Shown here: one piece after another, positions 24,499 to 35,525 of the stretch
Position numbering within the stretch: position 1 is the stretch's first letter
How the letters are laid out: each line of letters starts with the position of its first letter
Assembly: GCF_950023065.1 (NCBI RefSeq)
Contig: NC_088679.1
Location: 53,010,001-53,074,000 of the forward strand
DNA from: Planococcus citri
Lineage: Eukaryota > Arthropoda > Insecta > Hemiptera > Pseudococcidae
Direction of reading: 5' to 3'
DNA: 64,000 nt
Notes under the pieces: generated by a model
The model's database searches: none
What the model saw: the letters and a program-made list of their open reading frames with translations, nothing else
What the model was told of the DNA's origin: nothing
Program-made: the position numbers and the translations under genes

Positions 24499-25061
24499 CC
24501 CTATTGACAAAATTATGCTGAAAAGCATGCATAATAGTGCGTGATTTTAGACTGGTGTAAAAGCGTGCATTATCGCGTTAAAAATATACATTTTTGCATG
24601 TTAAACAGAAGCAATCTAGCAACCAAGTATTTTCTAAAATGCACCAGTGAGTAAAAATTTTTTTAAGTCCAAAAATTGATAACATTTATGCAAAAATAAC
24701 TACTATTCTATTAAGCTGCAAGGTGGTCGAGTGAGTGAAGCAGTCGCACATCGCAGGAACTTGGGACCAATCCCCGCACATGCCGGAAATTTTTTTAAAA
24801 ATTTTTTTTGAGAAAATTGTCTATTAGAATGTCTTAAAATTCACAATTAATCAGTAGATAGTATTGCCTGTAAGTTTGAGCAATTTTTCTGCTAAAATTT
24901 CCGCACTTTTTGTACATACTTTTGGTTTACTTTTAAGCATGATGCTATTCACTGGCTAAATAGCATGCAATTTTTTGAAAAAGTCCAAATTCACCTATGC
25001 ATGTGATATTCAAAAAAGCATGCATTTCAGCATGTTGTACGCACAATTTTTGTCAATAGGG
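24499..25061. mobile_element. TIR element CCCTATTGAC..., copy 2
   Basis: Same ends as the copy at 17529-18333, without the nested MITE, length 563. It sits inside the LINE remnant. Removing 24500-25061 or the equivalent 562 bases restores a continuous LINE reading frame across the join, which supports the boundaries to within a base or two. No obvious target duplication. Confidence 0.85.
24715..24787 (+). ncRNA. tRNA-like Pol III segment, copy 2
   Basis: GGTGGTCGAGTGAG (A-box-like) and GGGACCAATCCCC (B-box-like) at the same positions as in copy 1. The acceptor-like stem seen in copy 1 is lost at the 3' side. The box pair is kept in both copies despite divergence between them. Confidence 0.45.
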
Positions 25062-25312
25062 TGTACATAATCCACAGCTCTCAGTTGATAAAGTTTCTGG
25101 ACCGGCAGGATTTTTAATTTGACAAAAGCCTCTTTAGTACTGTCCCCTTTTTTCAGCCCCATAATACTTCGTATTGCCCATTTTTGTAGTATGTGTATAG
25201 GCTTTATGTGGGTTTCAGCTGCCCCCCCCCCCAGATTATCAACCCATATTGCATAACTGACTGATACAGGGCATAGTAAATTCTAAGCAGGTATATGGCC
25301 ATAGTGAATGTG

Positions 25313-28010
25313 AAAATGAATTTGGATCTATAGAAATTTCTAGATGTTTACAGCAATCCTTAAAAATCAGTGAAATACATACATTGATCATTGATGTCAT
25401 GGTTTTGAACGATTTTAAACCATTCTAGTATGTAGAACCTTTTCATGAACTTTTTTGGAAATTCATCAATTTCATCTCCTCAGTTTTTGCCAAATACGAG
25501 GAAACAATCCTAGGTAGGTACTTTGTGAAAATGAAAAGTACACATCTATTCTTATTGGGTCTCTTATCACTTTACACTAGACTTTCACAATATTTGGTGT
25601 TTTTCCACCTCCTTTGATGGTTTGAGGCCAACGTTTCAAACTCAAACTTATGGACTTATACCCACTTATCTGCTCCTTCATCAACGGAATTTAACATTCG
25701 AAAATTTCCAAGGAAATCAGTCCAAATATACAGTCCGGCACGATGAGATAACAAACATAAGCTACTTTAAATATCGGGAAGTTAAGTTGCGAATATCGCT
25801 ATAAGGTGTAGAGAGGCCTATCTTTAGGCGTTTTGTAATTTCGAGCTCTAATAAATACGAAATATAACTCGGGAGCGCAACACGCCGACTAAATCAAACA
25901 ATTGGGAAAGTTTGGTAGAAGAAACTATGATTCTGATAAATAGTGCGTGGTAAATATGAAATTAAATCGATGAAGTGGGATTTTAATAACGTGGCAAAGC
26001 TAAGCTTCTGAGAAAGGAACCGGACCCTTAACGACATTTTGTAATTTATAAAATAAAACTCGAAAACGTAAAAGGACACAGACAATAAAGCATCGAGCTG
26101 GCCATTGTTGTAAAGTGTTAAACTTTCGGATCAAAACTTGCTGGAAACTTGCGCTTTTCACTGGGGAGATGAGACTAACTTCGTAATTTGTTAAACAGCA
26201 GCTGAAAGGTTTCTTAAACGATCTGAGAAATGTTACTTCGTACTGAAGTTTTTTCTAAATAATGTTGGATGAAGACGATAATGAAAATAAAAATCTTTTC
26301 AATTTGTATTCCCTCATCGCTTCGATTATTCCATTTGCAACTTTCTCACTAAAGGATATAAACCTTACGCGAATTGATGTTTTTTTTTCGTTTATTTTCG
26401 TTGCCATTCTTCGTTTCCTTTTGTGCGAGAAAAAAAACAAAGCTTTTCACTTAATGGCTAACCAAGATTTCATCAATCTAATGAATCAACAAATCGAAAA
26501 TATGTAGGTGATCGTAAATTTTAATCTATCAACTGGAGAAATCCCAAAGACAAAATGTAACCTTTCCAATTATTTCAGCCCATGAAAATGTTAATGACAA
26601 TCTATAAAAATCTTATTTATTAGTCAACTGCAATAATATTGAATGATGGATTTTATCAACAACAAATTGCCTATCTACTTACTCTTATGGTTTTTAGTGC
26701 TTATTTTCAGCGTAGTATACGTAAGCTTACGGTTTAAAGTTAGGTACAACTACCTATTTACCTACTATGTAGGTAATCATTCCATTTTTCAACCATCATT
26801 TTCTCGCGAGATTTTTTCAACGGCCAAAATTTCTGCTAAATCAGCATAGGTATACATAGAATAGATGAGGAAATAGGATCTTTTCACAGATTACCTACCC
26901 AACTGACCAACGACGTCAGCTTTAAAGTCATCTCATTAATTTTCACCAACAAATTAATTTCCCTTACCGTTGAAAAATTGATCATTTCGCGTCACCCTTG
27001 TTGACCTATTAAGCTTTTGAACCATTTGTTAATAACCAAAGACCTTTTAAATTCTCGTTTCCTGAGAAATGCCTGTAAAGGTTTAGATAAAGCTGTATAA
27101 GGGCTACCGCCAATGACAAAAACGGACAAAGGAAAAATAAAAGAATGATGCGGATACCTATGCCTCGAAAAAATCAATACAAAAATAATCGAAAAATAAC
27201 TCTAACACATTTTAATTTTGAAATTCATCGATTTGTTGAAAATAATTCCGAGCTAAGAAAAACTAAGTACCAATTTCTCGTCAAGAACATCAACAAAAAG
27301 CTTCATATAAAGTTTCCCTCGAATATGGTAAAAAGGATATAGCTGCTCAAAGGGAGTTCTTTGCAGACAAAGGTACATTAGACGTACGATTTCTAGGATA
27401 TCATATAAACGAAAATGATACCCATTTATTAAAAGATATACCCAATATGATTTTTTTTCTATTTCTAAGTACATATTCAATTCGGTCAAACTTAATAGGT
27501 TACATTTTATAAAATTGACAGCGAAAACCAGTCCACTAAATAATACAAAAAGAGGTTACCGCAATCGAAGCAATAACATAGGGAGAAGATTTGAAAACTA
27601 GACAGGTGACTGATGATTCTGGCTGTTATTCTGAAAAACGCTTTTCACTTTCGACTGTCCTCTATAACGCTTTGTGAAAAATGAGTTTCAGCCTTAATCA
27701 CATTTTACCAGTACGTCTTTCTTTTTACTTTCATTTTTCAGTAAAAGTTTGCCGATTACAATACACCTCGTGGATTTTTCAATAACGCTGTTCGAGTGGT
27801 TTTTTTTCTACTTCTGCTTTTCATTTTTATTAAATTTGAAGAAACAATCGAAAATCTATCGGGAAATTTTTTCATGTTTTTTATTACCTGTGGCCAGTTG
27901 TATTCCGTTTTATTTCCAACTTGAAGTTATGAGTGATTTGAACGGTCATATTTCGTTAATGTTAGCGTAGGAAATGTCGTTCATTGTTTTTCTATCGGTT
28001 TCGTTTGCAT
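25313..28010. other. intergenic AT-rich DNA
   Basis: No gene supported. Several frames of 60-80 codons (for example 26262-26507 and 27749-27970) are Phe/Leu-rich but have no family features. A TACAGGGTGCTCGAGAAATG phrase at 28014 looks like a mariner-type left end without a visible partner. Confidence 0.45.
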
Positions 28011-28474
28011 GTACAGGGTGCTCGAGAAATGAGCAGCTATGAGAGAACTGAAAACTTGGGATATAGATCAAATAGGTACCTTGAAAAGATTCAGGTGAAA
28101 GACCTATCTGGGAAATTGAAAAAAAGCAATGCTTGACGATAGAGGTTTTGATATCTCCTTCGTAGAATAGTCAGGCGCGGACTGGCCCTACCGGGATACC
28201 GGGAGTTTCCCGGTGGGCCCCTCCAAAAAAATGGGCCCTTCCAAAAAAATGGGCCCTTAGTATAGATGACGGGCCCTTCGGTGAAATAAAGGCCCTTTCA
28301 TATTTTGAAATTAGTTTATCTACTTTAAATGTGAGGATCAAAATCACTACTGTCTATAGCGATTAATTTGTAATTTATATCTAAAACAACGCGGCCAGAA
28401 CGTGTTGGCACGCGACCCACTATGGTTTCGTCGATTTAATATTGTTATGTGACGCTGAGGCCTGTGCGTGCTGA

Positions 28475-29443
28475 CAGGGCCTATTCTAAGGAAAATTTGG
28501 AGCTGCGCAAACATAGCTCACGATGCGACTGATCAAAAATAATAAAGAAGGCCCGAGCAAAGCGAGGGCAAAAGCTTTTGAAAATTAATGATTATTCATT
28601 TCTTCAGAAGTAAAACAACATTAAGTACCTATTTTTAATGCGAGAAGTCATTTTCTCTACTCTTCACTAACTTATGGTCAGAGAAACAAAAAGAAAAATG
28701 ATCTTGCCCGAGCGAAGCGAGGGCGAAATCTGCGAAAACTTGATAATTTGAAATGCAAAACAACATCAATCTTGATGCAGAAAGTTAATTTTCATGGCTT
28801 CAAAATTTTTTGTTTTCAGGAAATTAAAAAATTTTCAAAAGTAGGAATGTGAAGGCAAGAGCTCTCAAAAATTTACAATTCTTTATTTTTTCAGGACAAA
28901 ATTGAGTATAAGTACCTATGTTTTCAAATTGTTCATGAATTTTTGACGAAAAATAGGACCTTTTTTTTTTGGTATTTTATTTGTAGAAAAAAATTGGGAC
29001 TTTAAATTCTGGTACATAGTTATGACAAGAATGAGAAGAGACCTTCTTTTGGTAAATTTCAAGTGAAACAGCATTATTTATTTCTAATGTGAGAAGACAA
29101 TTTTTCTACTCTCGAACTTATAATAAGAGGATACAAAAGGAAAATGATTTGGCCCGAGCGAAGCGAGGGCGAAAACTTGAAAATTTTGATTTCAAAGAAG
29201 TAAAAATCCATGGTTTTTGGTAATTTTTTGATTTTCCGAACTTATACAAATTTTACTTTTCATATTCATTGTCCATCTTTAAGTATGACTGTCGTGTTTG
29301 TTCAAAATTGTTTTTTAATGAATAAAATGAAAAATGTAGGTATGCAGCTGAATTTTTGGAACTGCGCAAACTAATTCGGAACTACACACATTTTTTTTGG
29401 AACTGCGCAAAATGTGCGGAGCTGCGCCTTAGAATAGGCCCTG
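28475..29443 (+). mobile_element. hAT-like 970-bp element, inverted pair copy 1
   Basis: TIRs CAGGGCCTATTCTAAGG and CCTTAGAATAGGCCCTG. It carries three GCCCGAGCGAAGCGAGGGC-type motifs (about 28551, 28704 and 29152). Copy 2 (29465-30434) is its reverse complement and appears identical apart from one base in a T/A run. No coding capacity. Confidence 0.9.
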
Positions 29444-29464
29444 CCTAGTACCACGTCAGCACGG
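29444..29464. other. 21-bp spacer, apparently inverted
   Basis: Its first 8 bases are the reverse complement of the 8 bases right of copy 2. Bases 29456-29463 are the reverse complement of the 8 bases left of copy 1 (CGTGCTGA, 28467-28474), with one extra base before copy 2. Turned round, it would give both copies direct 8-bp duplications. Confidence 0.75.
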
Positions 29465-30434
29465 CAGGGCCTATTCTAAGGCGCAGCTCCGCACATTTTG
29501 CGCAGTTCCAAAAAAAATGTGTGTAGTTCCGAATTAGTTTGCGCAGTTCCAAAAATTCAGCTGCATACCTACATTTTTCATTTTATTCATTAAAAAACAA
29601 TTTTGAACAAACACGACAGTCATACTTAAAGATGGACAATGAATATGAAAAGTAAAATTTGTATAAGTTCGGAAAATCAAAAAATTACCAAAAACCATGG
29701 ATTTTTACTTCTTTGAAATCAAAATTTTCAAGTTTTCGCCCTCGCTTCGCTCGGGCCAAATCATTTTCCTTTTGTATCCTCTTATTATAAGTTCGAGAGT
29801 AGAAAAATTGTCTTCTCACATTAGAAATAAATAATGCTGTTTCACTTGAAATTTACCAAAAGAAGGTCTCTTCTCATTCTTGTCATAACTATGTACCAGA
29901 ATTTAAAGTCCCAATTTTTTTCTACAAATAAAATACCAAAAAAAAAAAGGTCCTATTTTTCGTCAAAAATTCATGAACAATTTGAAAACATAGGTACTTA
30001 TACTCAATTTTGTCCTGAAAAAATAAAGAATTGTAAATTTTTGAGAGCTCTTGCCTTCACATTCCTACTTTTGAAAATTTTTTAATTTCCTGAAAACAAA
30101 AAATTTTGAAGCCATGAAAATTAACTTTCTGCATCAAGATTGATGTTGTTTTGCATTTCAAATTATCAAGTTTTCGCAGATTTCGCCCTCGCTTCGCTCG
30201 GGCAAGATCATTTTTCTTTTTGTTTCTCTGACCATAAGTTAGTGAAGAGTAGAGAAAATGACTTCTCGCATTAAAAATAGGTACTTAATGTTGTTTTACT
30301 TCTGAAGAAATGAATAATCATTAATTTTCAAAAGCTTTTGCCCTCGCTTTGCTCGGGCCTTCTTTATTATTTTTGATCAGTCGCATCGTGAGCTATGTTT
30401 GCGCAGCTCCAAATTTTCCTTAGAATAGGCCCTG
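29465..30434 (-). mobile_element. hAT-like 970-bp element, inverted pair copy 2
   Basis: Reverse complement of 28475-29443 with the same TIRs. GTACTAGG follows it (30435-30442), and the reverse complement CCTAGTAC begins the spacer at 29444. Frames inside are shadows of the repeat. Confidence 0.9.
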
Positions 30435-30462
30435 GTACTAGGGGTGGTTTCGTGATAAACTC

Positions 30463-30690
30463 GTGGCAGGTGAGAGTGATCTCGGGCCTTTGGGCCCGCG
30501 AGAATAATCTCTGGCCCTGGGCCCCATGAGAGTACCCTCGGGCCTGTACGCTTCGCAAGAGTAATCTCAGGCCCTTGTGCCCTGCGAGAGTAACATCAGT
30601 GCTCGGGCCTTTACACCTCGTGAGAGTAATTTCAAGCCCCTGGGCAACGCGAGATTGATCTGGGGTCCTTGGGGCCTGCAACAGTGAGAG
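30463..30690. repeat. GC-rich minisatellite, about 40-bp units
   Basis: About six diverged units of the form GAGAGTAATCTCGGGCC..TGGGCC.CG. Each has GAGA...TCTC and GGGCC words that can pair. A reading frame across it on the minus strand is a by-product of the repeat. Confidence 0.75.
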
Positions 30691-31344
30691 GCCCAGAGCG
30701 AAAATCTCTATGGGCTCGTTTCAAAAGAAAAATCTTGATGTGCTAATTGTAAGCAGCAATGGGACAATTCGAATCGCGGGGCTGAATCGGGGGAGCGTCG
30801 CGATTCACCGATTTTTTTCTCTTTCAGTAGCATTTTTGTGATACATAAGTATAAAATAAATGTTTTCATCAATTTTTCTGACCTCTGTTCCTCTTGAAAA
30901 TAGAAAACACTAATTTTCAGCTATACTACAGCCATCAAAGTCGACTGCACGTAGATTTCAAGTTCAAGTCGCTTCGTAGCCTCCAGCGACTTTTTGAAAA
31001 TTGTTAGAGCCTTCAGCAGATTTTTGAAACATGAAATTGGTGCTGAAGAAATTGTAAATCGGTTATGTCAAAACAGTGATGAATTCAGGGACGAAGCAAA
31101 GAGGGGCTAGGGAGGCACCCCCCCCCCCAGTGTTCCGCGAAAGTTGGGAAAAGTTGGAAAATTGTGAGAAGTAAAAGAAAGTTGGGAAAATATAAAAATT
31201 CCGACAATAATTATTTTAGTTTTGGAGTTTTCAAATGTTAAAATTTTTTACAATCACCAAAGTTGAAACTTTCCCAACTTTTGAAGCCAACCCAGTTTCT
31301 AAATCTATGATTGTCCCAACTAAAATTCACATTTTTTTCAAAAA

Positions 31345-32115
31345 TTTTTGCCCTCGCTTTGCTCGGGCAAAATTGTTGTGCCTTTTTACGTCAACATTAC
31401 AACTGTTTTGCTTCTTGAAATTACAAATTTTGAAAATCCTTTACCCTCGCTTCGCTCGGGCCAATTTATTTTTTTTCAGGCTTGAAAATTTCAAGAAACT
31501 ATTGATAAATTTCTTAAAAAGTTGAGATCAGAAAAACAGAATTTTTTCATTAAATTTGATATTGTTCTACTTTTTGAATTACTATTTTTCCAAAGCTTTT
31601 AGCCTCGATTCTCTCGACCCAATTTGATTCTCTTCTACCTACTAAGTTACAATTTCAAGAAACGTATGATTGAATTTGAAAAATATTGAGACCAGAAAAA
31701 CTGGATTTTTTAAATTAAAATTGATGTTCTACTTTTCCATTTCAAGTCACATATTTTCCAAAACTTTTGCCATTGCTTCACTCGGGCCAATTTAGTTCTT
31801 TTTTTCACTCTGAAGAATTTTACAAAACCACTGATAAAATTAAAAGAAAGTTGAGATCAGAAAAACCGAATTCTTACATTAAAATTGATGTTATTCTACT
31901 TTGCGAACTACATACAAACTTTTCAAAGCTTTCGGCCTCGCTTCGCTCGGCACAAATTGGTTCTCATCTGCACAGTTACAATATTTTAAAAAATCTATGA
32001 TTGAATTTTGAAAAATGTTGAGATTAGAAAAACCGAATTCTTTCATTAAAATTGGTGTTATTCTACTTTTTGAATCATACATTTTCCAAAACTTTTGCCC
32101 TCGCTTCGCTCGGGC
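31345..32115 (+). repeat. tandem array of about 160-bp units with GCCCTCGCTTCGCTCGGGCC
   Basis: The motif or diverged forms occur at about 31349, 31442, 31600, 31769, 31931 and 32096, mostly 158-169 bases apart. The units share phrases such as GAGATCAGAAAAAC and ATTAAAATTGATGTTATTCT. Central units have decayed copies of the motif. Confidence 0.8.
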
Positions 32116-32150
32116 CATTCAAAATACTACTTTAAAAAAATTTTAAGAAA

Positions 32151-33230
32151 GGTAGAATGGGGTAATTGCAAATTTGTGACCTCATGCAAAAAAACATCAA
32201 TTTTCTGGTTGTGCCAACTAAGGGGTGTCGAAGCAACAACCTTCACCGACCTATTCACCTGGTCACAACTTGCAGGGTTCAACTTGTCGCTCCGTAGCAA
32301 ACACTATTGTCAAAGCATGTTGAAACCACTCATAAGTAAAGTGAGAGGTGTTTTTTTAAAAAATGCATGTAAAATAGAAAAAACAGTCGATTTATCTGGA
32401 ATTTTCACGATTAGGGTCATGAAGGATTGGAGTTTGAGGTAGGATATCGCAATTTGAAATTTTGTTTTTATTTTGGCCGTAAATCGCGTTTTTCCAATCA
32501 CCCCCAAAAAAATCGACTTCGGGTAATTGCAAAAACAATTTTTTTTTTTTCATTTTTGCACTTACCACAAATATTTTTTTTCCCTAAATAACTTGAAAAT
32601 GGTTCGAAATTACAAAAAAAATAAACTTCCACGGTCACATGATGAGTTACACGTTAGAGAAATGATTAACAGTTTTACTGAATTTTAAAATTATTGCTCC
32701 TTTTTAATGTTTTACTAATATATTTGACGAAAAATGTATTTCTATGACGAGTTTTTTGCATAAAAAACATCAGAAATGATCAATAGTTGATTTTTTGTTC
32801 GTTTTAGCGAGTTTAGAAAAAAATAATTTTTCAACATTTTTTCACTCCCCTAAAAATTTGTTTGGGAAGTGGAAAAGTTTTCGAATTTTTTACCGAATCA
32901 AGACCACGAATACATCAAAAGTTAGCAAATGACACTTAGAATACACTGAGTGTGTTGAAAATGCAAAAAAATATAAAAATGAAAAAAATATCGCCCACTT
33001 TTGCATTTACCCCAACATGAGGTAAATGCAAAAGTCGATTTTCAAATTTTCAAATTGGTATTTTTCTCCACGATTTGTGGACCAAATTGTACCAAAATTT
33101 TACCATTGATAGAGAACCCCCTGAAGTATAAGTGGTACAAATTTCAGCTTCATCCATGCAATAGTCTTCTCACAGCGCCCTCTCAAAGTGTCACTAATCA
33201 AAAAGTGCTTTGCAATTACCCCACTCTACC
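32151..33230. mobile_element. TIR element GGTAGAATGGGGTAATTGC, nested
   Basis: GGTAGAATGGGGTAATTGCA at the left and the complement TGCAATTACCCCACTCTACC at the right, 1,080 bases. Internal echoes of GGTAATTGCAAAA (about 32522) and of GCATTTACC/GGTAAATGC (about 33003-33028) form a central palindrome. No coding capacity and no clear target duplication. Interrupts the 160-bp array region. Confidence 0.75.
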
Positions 33231-33890
33231 TAATATGAAAATTAAACAGAAAAATTCCAGAAGTACCTACTCATAATATTCAAAGTTTATAAAAAATGCA
33301 AATTTTTCATTTCTTTCGGAACAGAACCACTTGCTTTTCAAAATTTTTTAATATCAGAGTGTTCACCACGTTAAAATTTTGATTATAGTCGGCAAAGTTA
33401 CAATTTTTTGGCTACAAAATGTCGTGATACAATCCCCTCACTACTTGTAACTGAAATACCCTCTTTTTTCATCCAACTTGGGAATTTTCAGTCGAATAAG
33501 TTGAGAATTTTCAGTCAAATTAGTTGGGAATCTTAGATCTTTGCCCCCCCCCCAGCAAAACCACTTCGCTACGTCCCTGGATGAATTCGCACGAATTTTA
33601 GTATTATAATAATCATAGTACTTACGTTAGTATTGAGTGTTGTTCAAATTATTTTATTATTATTTTTTTTTTTAAATACCTACAGAACAAACACGTTTTT
33701 TGTTGTTATTTTATTATGAAAAGCGCAATTTATCTAGAATCAAATTTTTGACATTTTTTCACCTAATATGTACGTCTACATACGGCCACACAACATTAAT
33801 TAAAAAAACGGACCCTCAATTCTGGATTGGGCCCCAATTTTCATGATTTCCCGGTAGGCCTTTTTGACCCAGTCCGCGCCTGAGAATAGT

Positions 33891-34540
33891 CAACTAAACA
33901 AAAGGCTCATCTGCGTCGTGATTAGTTGCGGGGGGGGGGGATGAAAATTTGAGCTTTCGAATAATGAAAACAGATCGAAAAAATGTTTCAAACTGAGGTA
34001 GAAATGATTTTTTAAACATTTGAGCTTTGCTGAGAAAAACTTTAATTTTTTGAAAAAAGTTTTTTTTGAGAATTTTGAGAAGCTAGGAGGCGTTCTTTTC
34101 TTCAATTTTTCATCATTTTACATTGGAAAGGTTAGGGTTCGTACAGTACACAAAACCATTTAAAAAAATTCTATATTTATGGTCATTTTTTCTAAAATTT
34201 GCGATTATCTCAAACTTTTTTCCTACAATGGTATGGTATATCGCTCAGTGCATGATTCATGACATTAATTGAAAATTGTGAAAAAATTCTCAAAAATAGC
34301 CTTTTTTATGTAGAACCGCGTATCAAGAAACAGGGATGATACTCTCTGATATTTTCGAGAAAACAATTCAGAAATTTCAAACAAAAAAAAATTTCGGTAA
34401 TGTCGAAATATTTTAGCTCTGTCTTGATAAAAATGGCGACAAAAATTCTTAATTTTCATTCTTGCCTAAAAAGAGTACACCAACAAGAAAAAAAATGTAT
34501 TTTTTGAACATTTTGGCAAATTACACTTGAATCAAATCGG
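33891..34540. other. AT-rich stretch, no gene seen
   Basis: Contains a G10 run near 33930 and short frames without features. Confidence 0.45.
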
Positions 34541-34545
34541 TAATA

Positions 34546-35525
34546 AAAAACACTCACGCATTTAGCGTGAGAAGACCGACTTTTCTCTAAATAAAAATAT
34601 TTTACGAACGAATTGATTCGCTTTTTTTAAAACACTTGTACAGTAATTGTTCTGTTTACAATCGAATAGAATCATCAATCATTTACTAACGATTGGCAAT
34701 TGAACAAATTGATTGATTTCTAGGTGAATCATCCGCGAACGAATTGATTCGTATAAGTGACTCGTCCGCGAACGAATTGATTCGTATAAGTGACTCGTTC
34801 GAAAACGAATCGATTCATTTACTCAAGTTTTGATGAATCATTCGCGAATGAATTGATTCGTATAAGTGACTTGTTCGTGAATGAATTGATTCATTTACTC
34901 AATTTTTTATGAATCATTCGCGAACGAATTGATTCGAATGAGTGACTCGTTCGCGAACGAATCGATTCATTTACTCAATTTTTGATGAATCATTCGCGGA
35001 CGAATTGATGCGCCGTATAAATAAGTGACTCGTTCACGAACGAATCGATTCATTCACTCAATTTTTGGTGAATCATTCACGAACGAATTGAATTATTTTT
35101 GTGAATTATTCGCGAACGAATTGATTCATAAATAATGAATCATTGGCGAACGAATCGATTCATATGATTAATTTTTGGTAAATCATTCACGAACAAATTT
35201 ATCAAATCAATTGTTAGTAAATCATTCCCGAAAGAATATTGTTGATGAATTATTCGCGAATGACTCGATTCATTGAATTATTTATCGTGAATCGTTCGCG
35301 AACGACTCGATTTATTCAATTTATTTTTGGTGAATTGAATTGACGAACCTATTAATAAATTGTCAATGAATTATTCTTGTATTATTTTTCGTGAATCATT
35401 CGCGAACGAATTGACGAACAAATGAATCAATTGTTAATATTAAATCATTCGCGAACGAATCGAATTATTTCGAATAATTTTTGGTAAATTATACACGAGC
35501 GAATCGATCAATTGTTAATGAATGG
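34546..35525. repeat. TTCGCGAACGAA satellite-like element, copy 1
   Basis: It begins with a leader shared with the locus at 61083, containing a hairpin CTCACGC-ATTTA-GCGTGAG. An array of GAATCATTCGCGAACGAATT and GACTCGTTCGCGAACGAATC modules follows, separated by ATTTACTCAATTTTTGAT-type spacers. TTCGCGAA is a perfect palindrome, and GAATCGATTC/GAATTGATTC form a second near-palindrome. No frame of interest. Confidence 0.85.

Larger units (their letters stand above)
24283..25312 (-). pseudogene. 5'-truncated LINE reverse transcriptase C-terminus, split by a TIR element
   Basis: On the minus strand 25312-25062 encodes the end of a reverse transcriptase: Y-A-L-Y-Q-S-V-M-Q-Y-G-L-I-I-W-G, then after a frameshifting G run (25221-25232) QKWAIRSIMG and FVKLKILPVQKLYQLRAVDY. 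After the insert at 24499-25061 the homology continues at 24498-24283 with RTPRFRW-like, LPRIFN and SHAELNDWL motifs. These match the C-terminal part of jockey-like or related reverse transcriptases as I know them. Dead: frameshift plus insertion. Sequence down to about 23740, ending in ATTCGATTC-type repeats, is probably its 3' tail. Confidence 0.8.
31086..33579. mobile_element. hAT-like 2.5-kb element with 8-bp TSD, nested
   Basis: Ends CAGGGACGAAGCAAAGAGG and the complement CACTTCGCTACGTCCCTG, flanked by GATGAATT on both sides (31078-31085 and 33580-33587). C/G runs sit just inside both ends. It holds a tandem array with the CGAAGCGAG motif and another TIR element. No transposase frame. 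Confidence 0.88.
28172..33882. mobile_element. 5.7-kb hAT-like composite element with 8-bp TSD
   Basis: Ends CAGGCGCGGACTGG and CCCAGTCCGCGCCTG, flanked by AGAATAGT on both sides (28164-28171 and 33883-33890). The subterminal part is GC-rich with CCCGG and GGGCCC words at both ends. No transposase frame was found, so it is non-autonomous. Other elements lie inside it: an inverted pair of 970-bp copies, a GC-rich minisatellite, and a 2.5-kb element that itself contains another. Confidence 0.88.

Noticed and set aside
26262..26507. Hydrophobic frame that could suggest a membrane protein
   Set aside because: Phe/Leu/Ile richness is expected from T-rich DNA; no start context or partner exons.
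28014..28171. Mariner element starting TACAGGGTGCTCGAG
   Set aside because: Only a left-end-like phrase is seen; no matching right end was found, likewise at about 36280.
28475..30434. Palindrome as a pure assembly artefact
   Set aside because: The two arms differ by one base, the spacer and both flanks are distinct, and the 8-bp flank relations make biological sense; still worth a long-read check.
30367..30681. Open frame of 104 codons on the minus strand
   Set aside because: It crosses the end of an inverted hAT-like copy and a minisatellite, so it is not a gene.
32095..32442. Open frame of 115 codons
   Set aside because: It spans the boundary of two nested repeat elements and has no family features.
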